The notes under the pieces were generated by a model. It was not told the origin of the DNA. It ran no database searches and saw only the letters and a list, made by a program, of their open reading frames with translations. A DNA stretch of 14,744 nt, from positions 1 through 14,744 of the forward strand of contig JBDNJM010000073.1 in assembly GCA_041687755.1 (NCBI GenBank). Reading direction: 5' to 3'. This stretch comes from JBDNJM01 sp041687755. GTDB taxonomy: Bacteria > Planctomycetota > UBA1135 > GCA-002686595. Position numbers and translations under genes: made by a program. Positions 7,917 through 14,744 of this stretch are shown here, one piece after another; position 1 is the first letter of the stretch, and every line of letters starts with the position of its first letter.

Positions 7917-10481
7917 ATGCCGCCGACGACGCCCCCCACGCCGCCCTCGGGTTCACCCGAGCCCGCCCCCCATCGACCGCCGGTCCTGGCCACGGCTCCG
8001 AGGGGTCGCAGCGCCGCTGGCAGCAGGACCTCTGGCGGCGGGGTCTCTGGCGGCGGGGTCTCTGGCGGCGGGGTCTCTGGCGGCGGGGTCTCTGGCACAG
8101 CGGGGCCCCCTCTCGGCTGGCTGCTCGCCGCCGCGATCGCCGTGGCCGTACTCGGGCAGCTGTGGACCTGGTCGCGCCTTGAGGGCTACCAGATCGCCGA
8201 TTCGGTCGAGTACCTCGACCGCGCCGCCGCCGTCGCCCGCGGCGAGGCCCTCGACCCGGACACTCCGCGCTCGTTCGCTTTCTCCGCGGTCCTGCTGCCG
8301 ATCGCCGCCCTGCACGAACGGCTGGGGCTCGACGCGCGCGCCGCGCTCGCGCTCGCGCGACTCATGCAAATGGTGCTCGCCGCCGGCGCCATCATTATCG
8401 TCGGGCGCACCGCGGGGCGCGCGTTCGCCGAAGAGCCGCGCGCGCGCGCGCGCGCGGGGCCCAGTACGAACGTGGCGCTCCGTGCGGACGCAGCAGCCCG
8501 CTCCGAATTCGTATGGATCGCCGGCACGGCGGGGCTGCTGCTCGCGCTGCAGCCGATCTTCTTGCGCTGGTCGATCACGCCACTGGCGGCCAGCGCCTCG
8601 CTGCTGTTCGTCAGCCTCGCGTTCAGCGGACTGGAGCGCGCACGCGGCGGCGATCGCTCAACGCTGTCCCGTGGACTGCGCACAGGTTTGGCCTTCGGGG
8701 CCGCCGTGCTGTGTGCCTATCAGAACCTGCTGATCCTGTTCGCCTGCGCGCCCCTGCTGCTGCTCGCGCCGCGCTGGCGGCGTCCCGGACACGTCGCTGG
8801 CCTCGCCGCTGGACTCGGCGCGATGCTGCTCGTCCAGGGCTTGCTCGACCTGCTGACCTACGGTCGCTTCGCTTCGAGCCTGATCGGCTACCTCGGGGCG
8901 AACGGCGTAGGAGCGGTCGTGTCGCTGCTCGCGAAGGCGGGCTTCACAGACACCGCCTTCTCGCTGTACGACATGTTCTACGGCGCTGCGGATCGCGCGG
9001 CCGAGGCCGCGGCGGCCGCCGGCGGCGAAGCGCTGGACACCGCACAGGCAGAGGCTCCGCGCCAGATCCGCTCGAAGTTCCCCACGGATTGGTACTTCGA
9101 CCAGCTCCTCGTCCAAGGCCTGGCGATCGCCGCCGTCCTCTCCGTCGCGCTCGGGCTCCTGCGCGGCCTGCGGCGGCCGGGCTGGTTTGTGACCTTGGTG
9201 ACGTGGGCCCTGGTCGTGAACCTGGTCGTGATGAGCGTCAAGGGATCCAAGTCCTTCCGCCTGTGGATGCCCCTGCTGCCGCTGCTCGTGTGGATCGGCA
9301 CCTACGGCCTCGTGCCCGTGGCTCGCGCGGCAGCGCGGCTGGAGGCCGACCGCACCCGAGCCCTCGCACGCGCGGCCCTCGCGCTGTTCGTCGGTCTGCT
9401 AATGTTCGGATCGCAGCGCCTGCTGCGCGACCAGAACTTCGGCCAGTTCGGCGACTACTGGGAGGCGATGGAGTACGTGGCCGAGGCAACGCGCGACTTC
9501 GAAGGCGAGACCCGGCCGGTCGTGGCCAGCGCGTACGACTGGGGCGTGCGCTGGCAGCAGCCGGAGTGGCTGGAGCTGCAGAAACTCCCCCACCACGTGG
9601 ACCGCTGGCCCAACCTCAGTGCGGCCGAACGCGACGAAGTGCTCCTGCGCTTTCGGACGCTCGACTACTACATCGCCCACCACCAGACGATCACCCAGGA
9701 CGCGGCAATCGTCGATGCACTCAACGCCCGCTTCGAGATCGCTGCGGTCTTCCATGACCAGGAACAGGCCGAAGAGGTCGGGCCCGTTTACGTGCTCGCC
9801 GTGCGCAGCGGAGCGCCGGATGCCCGAACCTTCTTTGACGTGCACGAGGACACCGGCCCGGGCGAACCCAACGAACCGGGTCGTTACCAGTCGCGCCTGC
9901 AGCATCCGATCAGCGTGGACTACCGCCGCCGCGGACCGGAGGGAACCCAGCAGATGGTGCTGCTCGGGTTCGACGTGGAGCCGGGGCTGTGCGGCGACGA
10001 CCAGGCCTGGGTCACGCTGCACTGGTACGCCGGCACGCCGCTGCTGAGGGACTACACGATAGTCAGCCGCTTCACCGACGGGCAGGGCGGCGCCTGGCAG
10101 GACAACCACGCCACCTGCTACGGCGTGCATCCCACCACGTCCTGGACGCCCGGCTCGATCATCTCGGAGGGCTACCTGAGCCGCATCTCTTGGGACTCGG
10201 CCGGCTTCGGCGGACCCTGGCGCCGCGGCGACCGGATCCCCGTCGAGATGTGGCTCGCGATCAGCAGCTTCGACGAGCGGGGCGCTTCCACGGGGGGCCT
10301 GAACCCCTTCCGCAGCTCCGCCGCAGGCCCGATCTCGAAGCTCCCCCTCCGAAGCGGCGGCTACTGGTCCAAGCAGGGGCGGCGCTGGTCCAAGGACGGC
10401 CTGTTCCTCGTCGGCGGGTTCGAGCTCGACGTGCCGCCCGCCCGGCAATTGCCGGACGACGGGCGCCCGCTGAAGCGGTGA
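7917..10481 (+). CDS. polytopic GT-C-fold glycosyltransferase (GT22/GT39-like) with a C-terminal beta-rich domain
   Basis: An 854-residue membrane protein. A Pro/Ser/Gly-rich N-terminus includes (SGGGV)x4 at 39-58. About ten hydrophobic segments follow (first about 64-82; then about 120-165, 198-236, 255-285, 294-312, 398-415, 422-440, 449-468, 484-497). The first extracytoplasmic loop has YQIADSVEYLDRA (D95, E98), where GT-C enzymes carry catalytic acidic residues. VKGSKSFRLWMPLLPLLVW (441-459) resembles the HKE-RF-P-LP motif of the ALG9/PIG-B group. Lipid-linked sugar donors are usual for this fold; the acceptor is unknown. After the last membrane segment a soluble part (about 500-854) ends in a beta-sandwich-like region with DNHATCYGVHPTTSWTPG (729-746). 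The frame is open back to an ATG at 7707, but those 70 codons use AT-ending and rare codons unlike the body, so I prefer ATG 7917. No ribosome site is close; AGGAG at 7881 is 31 bases away. Confidence 0.82.
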   Translation: MPPTTPPTPPSGSPEPAPHRPPVLATAPRGRSAAGSRTSGGGVSGGGVSGGGVSGGGVSGTAGPPLGWLLAAAIAVAVLGQLWTWSRLEGYQIADSVEYLDRAAAVARGEALDPDTPRSFAFSAVLLPIAALHERLGLDARAALALARLMQMVLAAGAIIIVGRTAGRAFAEEPRARARAGPSTNVALRADAAARSEFVWIAGTAGLLLALQPIFLRWSITPLAASASLLFVSLAFSGLERARGGDRSTLSRGLRTGLAFGAAVLCAYQNLLILFACAPLLLLAPRWRRPGHVAGLAAGLGAMLLVQGLLDLLTYGRFASSLIGYLGANGVGAVVSLLAKAGFTDTAFSLYDMFYGAADRAAEAAAAAGGEALDTAQAEAPRQIRSKFPTDWYFDQLLVQGLAIAAVLSVALGLLRGLRRPGWFVTLVTWALVVNLVVMSVKGSKSFRLWMPLLPLLVWIGTYGLVPVARAAARLEADRTRALARAALALFVGLLMFGSQRLLRDQNFGQFGDYWEAMEYVAEATRDFEGETRPVVASAYDWGVRWQQPEWLELQKLPHHVDRWPNLSAAERDEVLLRFRTLDYYIAHHQTITQDAAIVDALNARFEIAAVFHDQEQAEEVGPVYVLAVRSGAPDARTFFDVHEDTGPGEPNEPGRYQSRLQHPISVDYRRRGPEGTQQMVLLGFDVEPGLCGDDQAWVTLHWYAGTPLLRDYTIVSRFTDGQGGAWQDNHATCYGVHPTTSWTPGSIISEGYLSRISWDSAGFGGPWRRGDRIPVEMWLAISSFDERGASTGGLNPFRSSAAGPISKLPLRSGGYWSKQGRRWSKDGLFLVGGFELDVPPARQLPDDGRPLKR
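8031..8096. repeat. in-frame 15-bp tandem repeat, four perfect copies
   Basis: TCTGGCGGCGGGGTC is repeated exactly four times (8031-8090), followed by a partial TCTGGC. It encodes SGGGV x4, a flexible linker just ahead of the first membrane segment of the glycosyltransferase. Identity down to the third codon positions points to recent expansion. Copy changes keep the frame and would only alter linker length. Confidence 0.95.
8437..8456. repeat. (CG)10 dinucleotide repeat inside the glycosyltransferase gene
   Basis: Ten CG units run without interruption within the sequence encoding EEPRARARAGP, in a loop between membrane segments. Alternating CG can adopt Z-DNA. A change of one unit would shift the frame of the remaining roughly 675 codons, so it is a potential on/off switch or a mutation hot spot. 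Confidence 0.9.
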
Positions 10482-10723
10482 GGGCCCGCTGAAGCACGGG
10501 GGCTCGCTGAAGCACGGGGGCCCGCTGAAGCACGGGGGCCCGCTGAAGCACGGGGGCCCGCTGAAGCACGGGGGCCCGCTGAAGCACGGGGGCCCGCTGA
10601 AGCACGGGGGCCCGCTGAAGCACGGGGGCCCGCTGAAGCACTGGGGCCCGCTGAAGCACGAGGGCCCGCTGAAGCACGGGGGCTCGCTGAAGCACGGGGG
10701 CCCGCTGAAGCACTGGGGCTCGG
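10470..10723. repeat. 18-bp minisatellite at the 3' end of the glycosyltransferase gene, 14 copies
   Basis: CTGAAGC starts a unit at 10470, 10489, 10507, 10525, 10543, 10561, 10579, 10597, 10615, 10633, 10651, 10669, 10687 and 10705. The consensus is CTGAAGCACGGGGGCCCG. The first unit is 19 bp, is diverged, and contains the gene's last codons and TGA stop (10479-10481). The other spacings are exactly 18 bp. Seven or so central units are identical, while outer ones carry single substitutions (CTGGGG, CGAGGG, GGCTCG). Decayed partial units continue to about 10750. Because 18 is a multiple of three, several frames stay open across the array on both strands. The unit contains GGGCCC and can form many short hairpins. 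Confidence 0.97.
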
Positions 10724-11089
10724 CTGAGGCGCTGAGGGCCCGCTGGACGGTTGAGGGATAGCCCCCGAGGGCCGGCCTCGGCGTCACCCCACCCCCCCCG
10801 CCGGCCGCCACAATTGCCCACGCACGGCTCCAGCAGGATGCGCCAAGGGCTTCAGCGGCATGCGCGAAGGGCCCCACGCCGTCCTCGATCCCGGCGCGCC
10901 CGCGGGCTGCGCGCCCGGCGTGCCCAGAGACCGGTCCCCCGGCTTGAGGAGCAGCCGGCGGGTTCCTATCCTTCCTCACGTTCCCCGACGGATGGAAGCG
11001 ATCGGATCGGCGCACACGTCGGGCCGGGCCCCAGCGCCGCCTTCCCCGCCTCGGCCGCGCCGCTCCTCCCTCCCCCCAAGCTCCGCCCT
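10482..11089. other. gene-free interval dominated by the minisatellite
   Basis: Apart from the 18-bp array, this stretch has a CCGAGG/CCTCGG inverted repeat (10765-10781), a C8 run near 10790 and GC-rich unique sequence. None of it shows a recognisable coding frame or RNA. The frame upstream of the lipoprotein gene is open back to 10751, but its translation is Arg/Pro/Ala-rich filler. The promoter of the downstream operon should lie in about 10800-11090, but I cannot define it. Confidence 0.55.
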
Positions 11090-11737
11090 ATGGACCACCT
11101 CCGAGCAGTCTCCTACCAGTCCTTGGAGCTTCGGCGGCTGACGCGCGCCCTGCCCATCCTGGTCGCCCTGCTGGTGACCCTCGCGGGCGCGAGCTGCAAG
11201 AGCGCTCCCGCCGATGCGCGCGTGATCCTGCGCGATTTCACGGGGGGTTCTGAGGACAAGGTCCTGGCCCTGGAAATTGTGAGCCGCAGCTACGTCGAAC
11301 GCACCCAGCCGGACGCGGTCGCCCCCGAGATGTTTGAGACCGGCAACGGCCAACTCGAACTCGACCTCCCGACCGAAGCCGACTTCTACAGCCAGAAGCG
11401 CGAGTCCGCCGCCGCCAAGGTGGCCAGCGACGCGCGCATGCAAGAACTCCTGAAGGCGCTCGATCGCGCGGGCTTCTCAAAGCGCGCCCGCGACGGGCAG
11501 GGCCCCACTAGATTCGACCAGGGCTACCGCAAGACCCTCGAGGTTGAGACGGCACAAGGCGTGCGTCACTTCAGTCTCCCCCAGGGAGCCGAGCGCGACG
11601 CACTGCTCGCGCACCAAAAGATGGGCAGCATCTTCACGCAGATGTTCAACAGCATCTACGCGCTGCAGTCCGTCGAACCGCGCCCCATCGACGAAGTCTT
11701 CAAGCAGCCGAAAATCTCCGAGCGACTTCGAGACTGA
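11090..11737 (+). CDS. hypothetical secreted or lipid-anchored protein
   Basis: A 215-residue protein. A basic N-terminus (ELRRLTR) precedes a hydrophobic stretch at about 20-33, then AGASCKSAP with Cys36. This resembles a lipoprotein signal, but the -3 residue is Gly rather than Leu, so lipidation is uncertain and ordinary Sec export is the alternative. The mature part is hydrophilic, with no repeat or catalytic motif I recognise. A short beta-rich piece (KTLEVETAQGVRHFSLP) precedes a helical C-terminus (LLAHQKMGSIFTQMFNSIYALQSVE). ATG 11090 was chosen because the secretion signal starts there; no ribosome site is visible. It ends 7 bp before kdsB on the same strand, so it is probably the first gene of that operon, and an envelope role would fit. 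Function unknown. Confidence 0.75.
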   Translation: MDHLRAVSYQSLELRRLTRALPILVALLVTLAGASCKSAPADARVILRDFTGGSEDKVLALEIVSRSYVERTQPDAVAPEMFETGNGQLELDLPTEADFYSQKRESAAAKVASDARMQELLKALDRAGFSKRARDGQGPTRFDQGYRKTLEVETAQGVRHFSLPQGAERDALLAHQKMGSIFTQMFNSIYALQSVEPRPIDEVFKQPKISERLRD

Positions 11738-11744
11738 TTCTCGC

Positions 11745-12548
11745 ATGGCACCGTCTGCACACCCTCAGGAAGAGTCGCTCCGCGGCGCTTCCGACGGCGC
11801 CGCGTTGGGCGCCGTCGCCGTCATTCCGGCGCGCTTGGGCTCGACGCGCCTGCCGCGCAAGATGCTGCTGGACGAGAGCGGCGCGCCGCTGATCGTCGAA
11901 ACCGTGCGCAACACCACCGCGGCCGGCGTGTTCGATTCGGTGGTCGTCGCGACCGATTCCGCCGAGATCGTCGACGCTGTTCAAGCTGCAGGCTTCGAGG
12001 CGGTTCTGACGGACCCCGGACACCCCTCGGGCACCGACCGCGTGCTCGAGGCCGCGACGACCCTTGGGCTCGCGGGCCGCTGCGACCTGATCGTCAACGT
12101 CCAGGGCGACGAGCCCGAGCTGCGCCCCCAAGACCTGCGCGCACTCGTCACCGCGGCCCGGGAGCGCAACGCCGCGCTGACCACGATGTGGGTACCCTTC
12201 GGCAGCGGAGAAGATCCCGGCGACCCCGCTGCGGTCAAGGTCGTCGCCACCCGCGACGATCGCGCCCTCTACTTCAGCCGCGCTGCCGTGCCCGCTGCCG
12301 GCCACGGCTCGACCGCCATTCCACTGCGTCGCCACCTCGGCGTCTACGCTTTCCAGCCCGAGGCTCTCGAACGCTTCTGCGCGCTCGAGACCGGCGCGCT
12401 CGAACGCGCCGAGAGCCTCGAACAGCTGCGCTGGCTCGAGGCCGGGCACCCCATCCACCTCGTCCGCGCCAGCGCCGCGACCCAGGGCATCGACACCCTG
12501 GACGACTACCGCGCATTCGTCGCCCGCCGCGGCCAGGCCCGCGACTGA
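11745..12548 (+). CDS. kdsB: 3-deoxy-manno-octulosonate cytidylyltransferase (CMP-KDO synthetase)
   Basis: A 267-residue cytosolic enzyme that joins CTP and KDO to make CMP-KDO for lipopolysaccharide core synthesis. The nucleotide-binding start VIPARLGSTRLPRKML (26-41) is diagnostic. Other family blocks follow in order: VVVATDSAEI (66-75), HPSGTDRV (93-100), LIVNVQGDEPEL (115-126, metal-binding Asp122), PAAVKVV (161-167), ALYFSRAAVP (174-183), RRHLGVYAF (195-203), ESLEQLRWLEAG (223-234) and GIDTLDDY (248-255). Bacterial KdsB is about 250 residues; the extra length is a non-conserved N-terminus of about 20 residues. ATG 11745 is the only sensible start even though no Shine-Dalgarno is seen. 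It lies between the putative lipoprotein gene (7 bp gap) and pyrG (94 bp gap), whose product supplies its CTP. Its presence implies a KDO-containing outer membrane glycolipid. Confidence 0.95.
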   Translation: MAPSAHPQEESLRGASDGAALGAVAVIPARLGSTRLPRKMLLDESGAPLIVETVRNTTAAGVFDSVVVATDSAEIVDAVQAAGFEAVLTDPGHPSGTDRVLEAATTLGLAGRCDLIVNVQGDEPELRPQDLRALVTAARERNAALTTMWVPFGSGEDPGDPAAVKVVATRDDRALYFSRAAVPAAGHGSTAIPLRRHLGVYAFQPEALERFCALETGALERAESLEQLRWLEAGHPIHLVRASAATQGIDTLDDYRAFVARRGQARD

Positions 12549-12642
12549 CGCCCGACTCGCGCGACCCGTTTCTCGACGGAACAACCCCTCCGCCCAACAG
12601 CACCCCCACGCCAGCTGCCCCCCCCCTCCCGATCCGAGCTCC

Positions 12643-14298
12643 ATGACCAAGCACATCTTCACCACCGGCGGCGTCGTCTCGAGCCTCGGCAAGGGCTTGA
12701 CCTCCGCGGCCATCGGCATGCTGCTCGAGGGCCGCGGCCTCAAGGTCTCGCTCCAGAAGCTGGACCCGTACATCAACGTGGATCCGGGCACGATGAGTCC
12801 GTTCCAGCACGGCGAGGTCTACGTGACCGACGACGGCGCGGAGACGGATCTCGACCTCGGCCACTACGAACGCTTCACCCGGGCCAAGCTCAAGCGCTCC
12901 TCGAACTTCACGACGGGCAAGATCTACCAGTCGGTAATCGCCAAGGAGCGCCGCGGCGACTACCTCGGTCGCACGGTGCAGGTGATCCCCCACATCACCG
13001 ACGCAATCAAGGAAGCGATTCACGCCGGCGTGACGTCCAGCGACGTGGACGTGGCCATCACCGAGATCGGCGGCACGGTCGGGGACATCGAGAGCCTGCC
13101 CTTCCTCGAGGCCATTCGTCAATTTGCGCTCGAACGCCCCAAGGGAGACGTGATGTTCGTGCACGTCACGCTGCTGCCGTACCTCAAGGCCGCGCGCGAG
13201 ATGAAGACCAAGCCGACCCAGCAGTCGGTCGGCAAGCTGCGCGAAATCGGCATCCAGCCCGATCTCTTGGTGTGCCGCACGGAGCATCCCATGACCGAGG
13301 AGATGGCGCGCAAGATCAGCCTGTTCTGTAACGTGCGCCGCGAGTCCGTGATCGAGGAGCGCGACGTGGAGTTCTCGATCTACGAGGTCCCGATGGACCT
13401 CGTCGCCTCGGGCATGGACGAGATGGTCATGCGCGGGCTCGGGCTGGAGAACCGCATCGAGCCCGACCACACCGACTGGAAGCAGATGCTGCAGCGCCTG
13501 CGCACCACCGACAAGCGCATCGAGATCGCGGTCGCGGGCAAGTACATCGAGCTGCACGACGCCTACAAGTCGATCTACGAGGCGCTCAGCCACGCGGGCA
13601 TCGCCAACGGCGTCACCGTCGGCGTCCGCAAGATCAGCGCGGAGGAGCTCTCCAGCACGAACGCCCCCGAAGACTTGCTCGCCGGCGTGGACGGCCTGCT
13701 GGTGCCCGGCGGCTTCGGCGAGCGCGGGCTCGAGGGCAAGATCCGCGCCATCCGCTGGGCGCGCGAGAACCGCGTGCCGTTCTTCGGGATCTGCCTCGGC
13801 ATGCAGACCGCCGTGATCGAATTCGCGCGCAACGTTGCCGGCATCGAGGGCGCCCACACGCTGGAGCACTCCAAGAACACGGCCCACCCGGTGATCCACC
13901 TGATGGCCGACCAGGAAGGCGTCGAGGACAAGGGCGGCACCATGCGCCTGGGCGCCTACGACTGCGTTCTCGAAGAGGACTCCCTGGCCGCGCGGCTCTA
14001 CAAGACGACCGAGATCAGGGAGCGCCACCGGCACCGCTACGAGTTCAACAACGCGTACGCGGACCAGCTGCGCGCAAGCGGCATGACGCTGACGGGGCGC
14101 CACCCCGAGCTAGGCCTGGTCGAGGTGGTCGAGATCCCCGACCATCCGTTCTTCATCGGGGTGCAGTACCACCCCGAGTTCAAGTCGCGCCCCCTCGAGC
14201 CGCACCCGATCTTCACGGGCTTCGTCGCGGCGGCCAAGGCCCGCGCCGGCGGCAGCGACTCTTCCGTACTGCACCCGCGCGCGAAGGTGGACGCATGA
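12643..14298 (+). CDS. pyrG: CTP synthase (glutamine-hydrolysing)
   Basis: A 551-residue, full-length enzyme converting UTP, ATP and glutamine to CTP in the cytosol, the last step of de novo pyrimidine nucleotide synthesis. The amidoligase domain (1-about 270) begins TKHIFTTGGVVSSLGKGLTS (P-loop GGVVSSLGKG, 9-18) and contains KLDPYINVDPGTMSPFQHGE and EIGGTVGDIES (141-151). The glutaminase domain (about 290-535) has the oxyanion region LVPGGFGERG, nucleophile Cys384 in FFGICLGMQ, and His510 and Glu512 in QYHPEFKSRP, so the catalytic triad is complete. The start ATG 12643 gives the canonical N-terminus. The leader between kdsB and pyrG is pyrimidine-rich with a C9 run and no ribosome site. The last four bases overlap the next start (ATGA), which implies translational coupling. 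Confidence 0.98.
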   Translation: MTKHIFTTGGVVSSLGKGLTSAAIGMLLEGRGLKVSLQKLDPYINVDPGTMSPFQHGEVYVTDDGAETDLDLGHYERFTRAKLKRSSNFTTGKIYQSVIAKERRGDYLGRTVQVIPHITDAIKEAIHAGVTSSDVDVAITEIGGTVGDIESLPFLEAIRQFALERPKGDVMFVHVTLLPYLKAAREMKTKPTQQSVGKLREIGIQPDLLVCRTEHPMTEEMARKISLFCNVRRESVIEERDVEFSIYEVPMDLVASGMDEMVMRGLGLENRIEPDHTDWKQMLQRLRTTDKRIEIAVAGKYIELHDAYKSIYEALSHAGIANGVTVGVRKISAEELSSTNAPEDLLAGVDGLLVPGGFGERGLEGKIRAIRWARENRVPFFGICLGMQTAVIEFARNVAGIEGAHTLEHSKNTAHPVIHLMADQEGVEDKGGTMRLGAYDCVLEEDSLAARLYKTTEIRERHRHRYEFNNAYADQLRASGMTLTGRHPELGLVEVVEIPDHPFFIGVQYHPEFKSRPLEPHPIFTGFVAAAKARAGGSDSSVLHPRAKVDA

Positions 14299-14561
14299 GC
14301 GAACAAGAATCCGGCCAGGGGCCGCCGCTCGGCGGCGACTTCGTCTACTTCGTGACGCGCATGGGCCTCCAGGCCCTGATCGCACTCGGCGCGCTGGAAA
14401 ACCCGCTGACGGGCGAGCGCACCAAGAACCTCGACCAGGCCCAAATGATCGCGCGCGACCTCGAGATGCTGCTCGACAAGACGCGCGGCAACCTGAGCCT
14501 CGACGAGGAGGCCAAGCTCCGCGAGGTGCTCGAGCGGCTAGAGCAGAACCTGCGCGCGTAG
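14295..14561 (+). CDS. small DUF1844-like protein
   Basis: An 88-residue protein. After a short polar N-terminus it reads FVYFVTRMGLQALIALGALENPLTGERTKNLDQAQMIARDLEMLLDKTRGNLSLDEEAKLREVLERL. This pattern, a hydrophobic helix with QALIALG, an N-P-TG turn, a D-QA helix and LEML-KT-GNL-EE, matches the DUF1844 family as I know it. Those proteins are small, helical and of unknown role. It has no signal peptide, and the hydrophobic helix is too short and mixed to be a sure membrane segment. It overlaps pyrG by ATGA and so is almost certainly cotranslated with it. A strong hairpin follows 35 bp after the stop. Confidence 0.88.
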   Translation: MSEQESGQGPPLGGDFVYFVTRMGLQALIALGALENPLTGERTKNLDQAQMIARDLEMLLDKTRGNLSLDEEAKLREVLERLEQNLRA

Positions 14562-14595
14562 GCGGCCGCAGCGGCCCATTGTGCCCATCGCTTGG

Positions 14596-14629
14596 CGGGA
14601 CTGGAGCGCACAGAGCGCTCCCGGTCCCG
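14596..14629 (+). terminator. strong hairpin after the kdsB-pyrG operon
   Basis: CGGGAC (14596-14601) pairs with GTCCCG (14624-14629), and GGAGCGC (14603-14609) pairs with GCGCTCC (14615-14621), around the loop ACAGA. The result is a 13-bp stem with one small internal mismatch. It sits 35 bp after the last stop codon of the operon. No T run follows, so it may be a hairpin-only terminator or an mRNA-stabilising end. Beyond it, to 14744, I see no gene, only a G8 run (14679-14686) and the small palindrome GTGCC-A-GGCAC (14696-14706). Confidence 0.55.
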
Positions 14630-14744
14630 TCGGGCGGAGTCGCTCGCGAAGGAGCAACGAAGCCCCCTGCGTCTGGCCGGGGGGGGAACGATACGGTGCC
14701 AGGCACAAAGTCGCCGGCTGGACGGCTTCCTGCGGCTTCGCCGG

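Noticed and set aside
10470..10723. CRISPR array
   Set aside because: The units are contiguous 18-mers with no unique spacers and no cas genes nearby.
9399..11015. Long minus-strand open frame over the glycosyltransferase 3' half and the minisatellite
   Set aside because: It lies antisense to a well-supported membrane protein. Its length comes from GC-rich third positions and a repeat that cannot contain stops. It has no domain or start signal.
12274..14103. Minus-strand 609-codon frame over pyrG and kdsB
   Set aside because: Exactly antisense to the highly conserved CTP synthase; codon-bias shadow.

Overview
The window reads as chromosomal DNA of a very GC-rich, Gram-negative, non-model bacterium. 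Planctomycetota is my best guess. Supporting it are the integrase family, secreted TPR/HEAT proteins, a LysM protein with an N-terminal anchor, a KDO-activating enzyme (so an LPS-type outer envelope), a GT-C glycosyltransferase with a large C-terminal beta-rich domain, and start sites that mostly lack Shine-Dalgarno sequences. No marker gene proves the phylum.

Layout, left to right. (1) Positions 1-1509 are a mobile-DNA scar. The tail of an IS21-family istB gene and the right end of that IS (to about 387) abut a broken tyrosine-recombinase gene on the minus strand. That gene lies just downstream of an intact tRNA-Thr(CGT), the usual arrangement of an integrative element anchored in a tRNA gene. 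(2) 1740-3875 (minus) encodes a secreted TPR/HEAT protein with an embedded, catalytically dead receiver-like domain. (3) 3876-4838 is nearly 1 kb with no supportable gene; it ends in three tandem 17-bp repeats. (4) 4839-6254 (plus) is a complete NtrC/NtrX-type sigma-54 response regulator. (5) 6510-7541 (minus) is a membrane-anchored double-LysM protein with a convincing intrinsic terminator. (6) 7917-10481 (plus) is a large polytopic GT-C glycosyltransferase. A striking 18-bp minisatellite starts inside its last codons, and a gene-poor stretch follows. (7) 11090-14561 (plus) looks like an operon: a possible lipoprotein, kdsB, pyrG and a DUF1844-type gene.

Functionally the right half leans towards envelope biogenesis. 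KdsB uses CTP to activate KDO, PyrG makes CTP, and the GT-C enzyme transfers sugars from a lipid carrier. The LysM and TPR/HEAT proteins probably act at the cell wall or in the periplasm.

The most distinctive trait is the number of simple and tandem repeats: a G11 tract upstream of the LysM gene, (15 bp)x4 and (CG)10 inside the glycosyltransferase gene, (18 bp)x14 at its 3' end, and (17 bp)x3 before the response regulator. I see no defence system, CRISPR array, toxin-antitoxin pair or obviously new multi-gene system. The best leads are the pseudo-receiver in a secreted protein, the gene-end minisatellite, the repeat cluster upstream of the regulator, and the nested mobile-element scar at tRNA-Thr.
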